5,019 nt of DNA, from NCBI GenBank assembly GCA_938041705.1, contig CALISP010000014.1, forward strand, positions 1-5,019, written 5' to 3'. How positions within the stretch are numbered: position 1 is the first letter of the stretch; every line of letters starts with the position of its first letter. Of this stretch, positions 1-5,019 are shown piece after piece. This DNA is from an uncultured Cocleimonas sp. Its GTDB lineage: Bacteria; Pseudomonadota; Gammaproteobacteria; Thiotrichales; Thiotrichaceae. Made by a program: the position numbers and the translations under genes. Below the pieces are notes generated by a model. It was not told the origin of the DNA and made no database searches. It worked only from the letters and a program-made list of their open reading frames with translations.

Positions 1-2
1 AC

Positions 3-18
3 TGTAGTAGTTACTACA
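3..18. repeat. Short palindrome just downstream of the NIF3 gene
   Basis: TGTAGTA (3-9) and TACTACA (12-18) form a perfect 7-base inverted repeat with 2 central bases. As RNA this would fold as a 6-base stem with a 4-base loop. It begins 8 bases after the NIF3 stop codon in the direction of transcription, where an operon terminator would be expected. Any T-run that would confirm a terminator lies at or beyond the window edge. An operator-like protein-binding site is an alternative. Confidence 0.35.
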
Positions 19-26
19 CAATAGTA

Positions 27-776
27 TTAAGCTGGATTTTCTATATCCACAAACTCACACAGCAATCCAAACTTTGCCGCTACATGCTCTCCTAATGCCA
101 TAGCACCATAACGTTCTGTTGCATGATGTCCTGCCGCAATATAATGCACACCCATTTCTCTAGCTACATGAACAGTATGTTCAGATACTTCTCCACTGAT
201 ATAAGCATCTACTCCAGCTTCAGCTGCTTTATGAATCCAGTTCTGAGCACCACCAGTACACCATGCCACTCTTCTAATTGCATGATCACCACCACTAATT
301 AACATAGGCTTTCGGGCTAATGACTTTTCTATATTTTCACCCAACTTTTCAAGACTTATATACTCAGGTAAACGCCCATAATTACCAACACCTTGTTTAT
401 CCATAACATCTTCAACTTGGATATCCAAACGTTTAGCTAACTGCGCATTATTACCTAACTCAGGATGTGCATCCAAAGGTAAGTGGTAAGCCAATAAACT
501 AATGTCATGGTCCATTAGCAATTTCATGCGCTTGTATTTCATACCAACAATACGTGGGTCCTCTTTACCCCAAAACCAGCCATGATGTACCAAAATAACA
601 TCTGCTTCTTTTTCAATTGCCGCTTCAATAAGTGTCTGTGTTGCCGATACTCCGGTAATTATTTTTCTAATATCTGTTTTACCCTGAACCTGTAATCCAT
701 TAGGGGCATAATCATCAAAAGCTTTGCTCTCAAGTAAGCCGTCAATATAATTTGTTATTGTTAATATTGATTCCAT
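27..776 (-). CDS. ybgI: NIF3/YbgI-family dinuclear metal-binding protein (DUF34)
   Basis: This 249-residue protein is near the usual length of short bacterial NIF3 proteins (E. coli YbgI has about 247). The family's metal-site motifs are all visible: VHHG with H64 and H65, YHLPLDAH with D102, and AGHHATERYG with H217 and E221. These match the ligand pattern of E. coli YbgI with a shift of one or two residues. A further conserved block is ISGEVSEH at 193-200. It lacks the extra central domain found in longer NIF3 homologues. Family members form hexameric, toroid-like cytoplasmic assemblies with two metals per subunit. Their cellular role is unsettled, and labels such as GTP cyclohydrolase I type 2 should be treated with caution. 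The ATG lies 2 bases after the lnt stop, with a GGAAAA ribosome-binding candidate inside the lnt 3' end, so translation is probably coupled to lnt. Family assignment is secure; function is not. Confidence 0.95.
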   Translation of the reverse strand: MESILTITNYIDGLLESKAFDDYAPNGLQVQGKTDIRKIITGVSATQTLIEAAIEKEADVILVHHGWFWGKEDPRIVGMKYKRMKLLMDHDISLLAYHLPLDAHPELGNNAQLAKRLDIQVEDVMDKQGVGNYGRLPEYISLEKLGENIEKSLARKPMLISGGDHAIRRVAWCTGGAQNWIHKAAEAGVDAYISGEVSEHTVHVAREMGVHYIAAGHHATERYGAMALGEHVAAKFGLLCEFVDIENPA

Positions 777-778
777 AG

Positions 779-2374
779 TTACTTTTTCCGTTTAAATAAA
801 ACACCTAAGATTAGAATTGATCCCACAAGTATAATAATAAGCCAATTACCCCAACGCACATAAGGTGTTGAGCCCTTCATTAGCTGTACGTCATGAGTGA
901 TAATACTTTGAGAGTATATTGGCGCGGTTGCTAAAACTTTTCCTTTCTCATCGATAATTCCAGCTGGCCCATTGGTTGTAGAACGAACCATATAACGCCC
1001 CATTTCAAGAGAACGCATTCTCGAAATCTGCATGTGTTGATAAGGCTCAAATGAACCAGTAAACCAACCATCATGCGTGACATTAATTAATAAATCAGCT
1101 TCAGGAAGCCCAGAAATCATTTCTGCGCCAAATGCACCTTCATAACAAATAGTCATTTGAGCAACATAATCATTAATTTTCAAGATACCATTACCTTGTC
1201 CCTTTGCGACATTATCGTAAGGTAATTGAATCCATTTATTGAGCCAACGCAAATATTTCAACAGCGGTGTATATTCACCAAAAGGAACTAAGTGCCTTTT
1301 TGAATAAATAGAACGATTATCAGCAGTAATGGCGAGTACACTATTCTCAACACCCTGCGTGTCATTTAAATAAAACCCACCCATTAAAATAGCTTTATTT
1401 GTACCTTTTAGGGATTTTTGCAATGGCACAATAACTGAATCCATATGCCTATCAAAGGAATCAAATAACGCAGTTTCAGGCCAAACGATCAAATCACTAT
1501 CGTGGCTTTTACGAGTCATTTCATTATATAAATCGATAGATGACAATAAGCTTGAAGGTTTAAGTTTAACCTCCTGAGGGATATTGGACTGCAGTACACT
1601 TACTGTTATAGGCTTACCTTTTTTCTCAGTCCAACTTATTTGCGATAAAGCAAAACAAGCACCAACCAATAATACGATAATAAATGCTGATAAGATTCTG
1701 ACTGAGGCACCTAATTGCTCTTCAACAAAAGCTCTATTACTAACCATTTGAGTTATTGGGTCTGACTTAATGTGCACTGCCCGTCTTACTGAGTTTCCCA
1801 AATAAAAACTCAATAAAGCGCCAGAGATCAATGTACAAATTAAGCTAACTCCCAGCACTCCAGTAATTGGAGCTATAGATGAAAAGAGTGAATCTATTTG
1901 TGAGTTACCCAAAAACAACCAAGGAAAGCCTGTTAAAAACCAAGTTCTAATCCATTCAGTGATAACCCATGAAGCTGGAAAAAATAACAACAACCGTAAA
2001 AATAAAGAATGATGACGAAATAATGAGGCGATAAGTCCAAATAGACCTGTGCTAAACAGAGCAACAAAAGCGACAAACAAGGAGGTACCTAATATGGCTA
2101 CGACTATGTGAGCTTGAGCATAGAAATATAAGCTATAAAAAGGCCAAGATGTCCCTAAACCAAAAAAACCAAGACCATAAACCCAACCCAACTTGAAATA
2201 TTGGGTTTTACTTTGTGCTTTAGTTAATGAGTAAAAAAGTACAGCAGGACATAACCAAGCGATCGGATAAAGCTTAAATGGCGCAAAAGCAAATACTGTC
2301 AATGCACCTGCAATTAAAACCGTTAAATATAACCACCTTGAGAGGCGTGTCGGGATGTTTGCAGCATAATCCAT
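779..2374 (-). CDS. lnt: Apolipoprotein N-acyltransferase
   Basis: Lnt transfers an acyl chain from a phospholipid to the N-terminal cysteine of apolipoproteins at the periplasmic face of the inner membrane, the last step of lipoprotein maturation. The protein has 531 residues against about 512 in E. coli. Seven hydrophobic segments (roughly 13-31, 35-50, 62-80, 88-117, 124-141, 165-192, 226-246) precede a periplasmic nitrilase-like domain (about 255-500). A final segment (509-526) ends in KRKK. The catalytic triad is visible: E300 in IVWPET, K359 in YSKRHLVPFGEY and C410 in MTICYEG. The supporting residues E367, Y411 and E412 are also present. TGFPWL at 148-153 and SRMRSLE at 451-457 are further family blocks. 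Two oddities are an enlarged cytoplasmic loop at about 199-226, and Leu271 where E. coli has the important Trp237. The ATG start has no clear Shine-Dalgarno sequence, but the N-terminus aligns with E. coli Lnt from its first residues. Confidence 0.97.
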   Translation of the reverse strand: MDYAANIPTRLSRWLYLTVLIAGALTVFAFAPFKLYPIAWLCPAVLFYSLTKAQSKTQYFKLGWVYGLGFFGLGTSWPFYSLYFYAQAHIVVAILGTSLFVAFVALFSTGLFGLIASLFRHHSLFLRLLLFFPASWVITEWIRTWFLTGFPWLFLGNSQIDSLFSSIAPITGVLGVSLICTLISGALLSFYLGNSVRRAVHIKSDPITQMVSNRAFVEEQLGASVRILSAFIIVLLVGACFALSQISWTEKKGKPITVSVLQSNIPQEVKLKPSSLLSSIDLYNEMTRKSHDSDLIVWPETALFDSFDRHMDSVIVPLQKSLKGTNKAILMGGFYLNDTQGVENSVLAITADNRSIYSKRHLVPFGEYTPLLKYLRWLNKWIQLPYDNVAKGQGNGILKINDYVAQMTICYEGAFGAEMISGLPEADLLINVTHDGWFTGSFEPYQHMQISRMRSLEMGRYMVRSTTNGPAGIIDEKGKVLATAPIYSQSIITHDVQLMKGSTPYVRWGNWLIIILVGSILILGVLFKRKK

Positions 2375-2408
2375 AAGTGTGGAAACTTAAATTTAACTAA
2401 AAAATTAA

Positions 2409-2425
2409 TGAGTTTAAAAAACTCA
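2409..2425 (-). terminator. Weak hairpin plus T-run between corC and lnt (possible attenuator)
   Basis: This lies in the 81-base gap between corC and lnt. A perfect 7-base inverted repeat (TGAGTTT and AAACTCA, arms 2409-2415 and 2419-2425) encloses 3 bases. On the transcribed (minus) strand it is followed by TTAA and then six T residues (2404-2399). That is the layout of an intrinsic terminator, but the stem has only two G-C pairs and the T-run is displaced by four bases, so termination would be partial at best. It could tune lnt expression relative to the upstream genes, or be chance in AT-rich DNA. I see no convincing promoter in the rest of the gap. Confidence 0.3.
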
Positions 2426-2455
2426 ATAAGAATGGCTTTAACAAAGATAACATCA

Positions 2456-3298
2456 TTAAGCATCAATCTTATGTACTTCAAGCAGTTGGACTTTTCTACC
2501 GTCACTGCGTAATACTTTAAACTGGAATGGCCTAAGTATAACTTCTTCACCTTGCTGAGGAATTTTCCCTGCTTTTTGAGATACTAGACCACCAATTGTG
2601 TCATATCCCTTAGCAGTCATATCGCAACTAAAGTATTCATTAAACTCTTCAATTTCTGTTTTTGCTTGGACTGTATAGCGACCATCGCTTTGGGCGCGAA
2701 TATTATGTTTTTCATCCACGTCATCGTGCTCATCATCAATATCACCAACAATTTGCTCTAATACATCTTCAATAGTAACTAAACCAGATGTACCAGAATA
2801 TTCATCGACAACGATAGCCATATGATTTCTACTATTTCTAAATTGGCTTAAAAGTGTATTCAATTGCTGACTTTCTGGCACGAAAGATGGATGTCGAATA
2901 ATATCATCAATATCGAATGAATCTTCGTTACCAACATATTTAAGAAGGTCCTTAGCTAATAAGATACCTTCAACATCATCCTTATCATCATCAAAAACTG
3001 GATAACGTGAGTGACCTGCATCCAGAACAACCTTAAGAATATCGTGAAAACTATCATTAACCTGTAAAAAACGAATATTCGCACGTGGGATCATAATGTC
3101 GCGAACTTGAAGTTTGTCGACCTGCATTACCCCTTCCAACATACTAAGAGATTCAATCGCAATTATATTATTTTTTTGTGACTGCCGTATCTCATCAATC
3201 AATTCTTCATGATTGTGCACACTGGTGTCCATGTTGCTTCTAATCCACTTTTGCCACCAAGGACGTTTGTTTTTACTATTTGTATCTGAAGTATTCAT
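2456..3298 (-). CDS. corC: CorC/YbeX CBS-domain protein, Mg/Co-homeostasis linked
   Basis: This 280-residue protein (E. coli CorC about 292) has no transmembrane segment and should be cytoplasmic. It is the short CorC type without the DUF21 membrane domain. An N-terminal helical part contains MLEGVMQV (53-60). Two CBS motifs follow: the first spans VRDIMIPR (65-72) and HSRYPVF (96-102), and the second contains the MAIVVDEY and SGLVTIEDVLEQIVGDI stretch (about 160-187). The CorC/HlyC-associated domain fills about 198-277 and includes DTIGGLV (233-239). CBS pairs in this family bind adenine nucleotides. The protein was first linked to cobalt and magnesium efflux through CorA, and in E. coli also to ribosome maturation, which suits its place behind ybeY. 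The ATG follows the ybeY stop after only 5 bases, and no good Shine-Dalgarno sequence is visible, so reinitiation after ybeY is likely. A small oddity is Ser168 where E. coli CorC has Gly in the DEFGG motif. Confidence 0.96.
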   Translation of the reverse strand: MNTSDTNSKNKRPWWQKWIRSNMDTSVHNHEELIDEIRQSQKNNIIAIESLSMLEGVMQVDKLQVRDIMIPRANIRFLQVNDSFHDILKVVLDAGHSRYPVFDDDKDDVEGILLAKDLLKYVGNEDSFDIDDIIRHPSFVPESQQLNTLLSQFRNSRNHMAIVVDEYSGTSGLVTIEDVLEQIVGDIDDEHDDVDEKHNIRAQSDGRYTVQAKTEIEEFNEYFSCDMTAKGYDTIGGLVSQKAGKIPQQGEEVILRPFQFKVLRSDGRKVQLLEVHKIDA

Positions 3299-3303
3299 GG
3301 TCG

Positions 3304-3852
3304 TTAGTTTGCATAAGGATTCACGAATCCTAATTGCTCCAATATTTGTATTTCTAAGGCTTCCATTTCAAGTGCTTCTTTATCATCAATATGATCAAAA
3401 CCTTGTAAATGTAATATGCCATGTATGATCAAGTGCGCCCAATGAGAAACAACTGACTTAGACTGCTCAGCCGCTTCCACTTGTAATAGTGATTCACAAA
3501 TAACCAAATCACCCAAGTAACTCTTTTGTTCATTTAATTCGATGATTTGCTCTTCATTTATATCTTGATCTAACTCTGTAACACCAAACATAAACTCAGG
3601 CACTTCATTTGGAAAAGAAAGCACATTTGTTGGTCCTTGTTTTTGACGATAAGTATTATTTAAATCAGCACTTTCTTCACTATCAACAATCCTAATCAAA
3701 ACTGACAAACTATTATCAAAAGCTTTGTGATGAGATTGATTTTGAATAGCTGATTCACACCAAACTTTCATTTCCGACAACAACGGTAAGTTCGCAGATT
3801 TAATTGGATTTTGTATATCGAGTTTAACGCTGAGCGAGTTAATAGTTTCCAT
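3304..3852 (-). CDS. ybeY: Endoribonuclease YbeY, rRNA maturation factor
   Basis: YbeY is a zinc-dependent endoribonuclease needed for maturation of the 16S rRNA 3' end and for late-stage 70S ribosome quality control. The diagnostic metal motif HGILHLQGFDH is at 144-154, giving H144, H148 and H154 as the zinc ligands. The conserved basic residue is R69 in NTYRQKQGPTNVLSFP (66-81), and LGDLVIC (113-119) matches the family core. The C-terminal EMEALEIQILEQLGF (162-176) also aligns with E. coli. At 182 residues it is longer than E. coli YbeY (155). Most of the excess is an acidic segment at about 84-111, inserted between the FPNEVP and YLGDLVI blocks, where E. coli has only a few residues. The ATG lies 6 bases after the ybeZ stop. 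The upstream AAAAAGTAA is a poor Shine-Dalgarno match, so coupling to ybeZ is likely. The N-terminal VKLDIQ aligns with VILDLQ in E. coli, supporting this start. Confidence 0.96.
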   Translation of the reverse strand: METINSLSVKLDIQNPIKSANLPLLSEMKVWCESAIQNQSHHKAFDNSLSVLIRIVDSEESADLNNTYRQKQGPTNVLSFPNEVPEFMFGVTELDQDINEEQIIELNEQKSYLGDLVICESLLQVEAAEQSKSVVSHWAHLIIHGILHLQGFDHIDDKEALEMEALEIQILEQLGFVNPYAN

Positions 3853-3858
3853 CGATTG

Positions 3859-4914
3859 TTACTTTTTATCTGGCCTATTGTCTAACTTAGTTTCATGTTG
3901 CTCATACAAATCAACAATACGTTGCACCAAAGTGTGCCTAACGACGTCTTTTGACTCAAAAAAAGCAAACCGAATTTCTTTAATACCCTGCAAAATACCA
4001 ATGATATGCTTTAGGCCTGACATCTGACTACTAGGTAAATCAACTTGAGTAATATCGCCTGTTACCACTGCAGTTGACCCAAAACCCAATCTAGTAAGAA
4101 ACATCTTCATTTGTTCTTTAGTGGTGTTCTGTGCCTCGTCCATAATAATAAATGAGTCATTCAATGTTCGTCCACGCATATATGCCAATGGCGCAACTTC
4201 GATGACATTTTTTTCGATTAATTTATCAACTTTTTCAAATCCTAACATTTCATACAAAGCATCGTACATAGGACGAAGATACGGATCGACTTTCTGAGAC
4301 AAATCACCGGGTAAGAAACCCAGCTTTTCTCCGGCTTCCACAGCGGGACGTACCAATATAATCCGTCTAACTTCATCTCTTTCAAGAGCTTCAACGGCAC
4401 AAGCGACAGCCAAATAGGTTTTACCTGTTCCAGCTGGTCCAATTCCAAAAGTTAAATCATGAGTTTGTACGCCACGAATATAGTAATTCTGATTTGGACC
4501 TCTACCTCTAATTAAACCTTTACGAGTATGAATACTCACAGGTGCACTTTCGTCATCAACAGAAGTGTCAATCACCCGCTTTTCATCAATAACATGATTA
4601 CTTTCTTGTAAATACAAATGTATATTTTCAGGTGCTAATTGCTCTGTAACAGTAGTTTTATAGAGTTCTTGCAACAGATTAATCGTTTTCTGCGCCGCTA
4701 AGGGTAAACCTGTAATTTGAAATTGAAACCCACGATTACTGATTTCAACATCGAAATGCTTTTCGAGTTGGCGAAGATGTTGATCAAATTGACCACATAA
4801 ATTTGTAAGACGGACATTATCTTCAGGTTCAAGAAGTAGCGTTAATGAATGACGATTAGAGTCAGTAGCAGCTTTGGAGCCGCCTGCAGGTTTAACTGCT
4901 TTTGAGGTTTTCAA
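3859..4914 (-). CDS. ybeZ: PhoH-like ATPase YbeZ
   Basis: YbeZ is a PhoH-family P-loop ATPase that works with YbeY in RNA and ribosome metabolism. The 351-residue length matches the family (E. coli about 346). An N-terminal KH-like region (about 30-85) precedes the ATPase core. The core shows Walker A GPAGTGKT (159-166), RPAVEAGEKLGFLPGD (189-204), APLAYMRGRTLND (241-253), Walker B FIIMDEAQN (255-263) and TGDITQVDLP (285-294). RHTLVQRIVDLYE (326-338) closes the domain. The start codon appears to be TTG: an in-frame TAA lies 8 codons upstream, no ATG or GTG lies between it and the TTG, and the next methionine is deep in the ATPase core. Relative to E. coli this gives about 15-20 extra N-terminal residues, rich in Lys, Ala and Ser, before the conserved LTLLLEPEDN (24-33). 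It is the first gene of the cluster in this window. The usual upstream neighbour miaB is not seen in the 105 bases available. Confidence 0.96.
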   Translation of the reverse strand: MKTSKAVKPAGGSKAATDSNRHSLTLLLEPEDNVRLTNLCGQFDQHLRQLEKHFDVEISNRGFQFQITGLPLAAQKTINLLQELYKTTVTEQLAPENIHLYLQESNHVIDEKRVIDTSVDDESAPVSIHTRKGLIRGRGPNQNYYIRGVQTHDLTFGIGPAGTGKTYLAVACAVEALERDEVRRIILVRPAVEAGEKLGFLPGDLSQKVDPYLRPMYDALYEMLGFEKVDKLIEKNVIEVAPLAYMRGRTLNDSFIIMDEAQNTTKEQMKMFLTRLGFGSTAVVTGDITQVDLPSSQMSGLKHIIGILQGIKEIRFAFFESKDVVRHTLVQRIVDLYEQHETKLDNRPDKK

Positions 4915-4925
4915 ATGTTGTCGTA

Positions 4926-4932
4926 CTTCCTT
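4926..4932 (-). promoter_or_regulatory. Ribosome-binding site supporting the TTG start of ybeZ
   Basis: The minus strand reads AAGGAAG here, the best Shine-Dalgarno match I see upstream of any gene in the window. It ends 11 bases before the TTG at 4914-4912, slightly long but workable. No ATG or GTG in frame lies between it and the conserved part of the protein, so it supports TTG as the start codon. Confidence 0.65.
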
Positions 4933-4961
4933 TTAAGTAGCAATTTATTAAGAGATAATTA

Positions 4962-4970
4962 ATTCTAGCA
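4962..4970 (-). promoter_or_regulatory. Possible extended -10 promoter for the ybeZ operon
   Basis: On the minus strand this reads TGCTAGAAT: an extended -10 TG, one base, then TAGAAT, which matches the sigma-70 consensus TATAAT at five of six positions. No good -35 box lies at the usual 16-18 base distance, as is common for extended -10 promoters. Transcription would begin near 4955, giving a leader of about 40 bases before the TTG start. In such AT-rich DNA chance matches are frequent, and the operon could also be read from a gene outside the window, so this is tentative. Confidence 0.4.
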
Positions 4971-5019
4971 TGAAATATTCAACCGATGCTTGAAATAAGC
5001 GTATTGCCAAAACATAACC

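Noticed and set aside
2323..2550. Minus-strand reading frame of 75 codons overlapping the corC end, the gap and the lnt start
   Set aside because: It overlaps two well-supported genes in another frame, its protein resembles nothing I recognise, and the AT-rich gap keeps the frame open by chance.
3213..3428. Plus-strand reading frame of 71 codons opposite corC and ybeY
   Set aside because: It lies antisense to two clearly real genes. Its hydrophobic composition is typical of an antisense shadow.
4242..4448. Minus-strand reading frame of 68 codons inside ybeZ
   Set aside because: It is an out-of-frame shadow of the most conserved part of the YbeZ ATPase domain.
4970..4993. Plus-strand ATG that might start a divergent gene
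   Set aside because: The frame reaches a stop after seven codons.
4948..5019. Minus-strand frame open from the window edge to a TAA at 4948, possibly the tail of an upstream gene
   Set aside because: It has only 23 codons and no resemblance to a MiaB C-terminus that I can recognise. A frame this short can be open by chance, so I did not annotate it, though a partial gene cannot be excluded.
1..5019. Search for tRNA, rRNA, CRISPR, insertion-sequence ends or a novel defence system
   Set aside because: The five housekeeping genes explain nearly all of the DNA, and I see no spaced direct repeats, transposase fragments, long terminal inverted repeats or cloverleaf-like sequence.

Overview
The window holds five genes, all on the minus strand and read from right to left: phoH-like ybeZ, ybeY, corC (ybeX), lnt and a NIF3-family gene (ybgI-like). 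They fill almost all of the DNA between 27 and 4914. The products align closely with the E. coli proteins, recalled from memory, and ybeZ-ybeY-corC-lnt is the classic proteobacterial order. The sequence is AT-rich, with mostly A/T third codon positions. This suggests a low-GC gammaproteobacterium with an outer membrane (a lipoprotein N-acyltransferase is present). I cannot name the genus from sequence alone.

Layout, in transcription order. The region 4915-5019 is short non-coding DNA with a possible extended -10 promoter and a Shine-Dalgarno sequence for ybeZ, which starts at TTG. ybeZ (4914-3859) is followed after 6 bases by ybeY (3852-3304), and after 5 more bases by corC (3298-2456). A gap of 81 bases (2375-2455) with a small AT-rich hairpin separates corC from lnt (2374-779). 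The NIF3 gene (776-27) begins 2 bases after the lnt stop. The left edge (1-26) holds a short palindrome that may be part of a terminator.

How the genes fit together: YbeY (metal-dependent endoribonuclease) and YbeZ (PhoH-type ATPase) act together in rRNA maturation and ribosome quality control. CorC is a cytoplasmic CBS-domain protein linked to Mg/Co handling and, in E. coli, to ribosome function. Lnt completes lipoprotein acylation at the inner membrane. NIF3 is a conserved dinuclear-metal protein of uncertain function. The tight spacing implies one operon, with the corC-lnt gap as the only clear place for internal control.

This is a housekeeping region. I found no mobile element, CRISPR array, RNA gene or convincing new system. 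The points worth checking are protein-level: a Trp-to-Leu replacement at a functionally important Lnt position, an acidic insertion in YbeY, an enlarged cytoplasmic loop in Lnt, and the attachment of NIF3 to the lnt operon.
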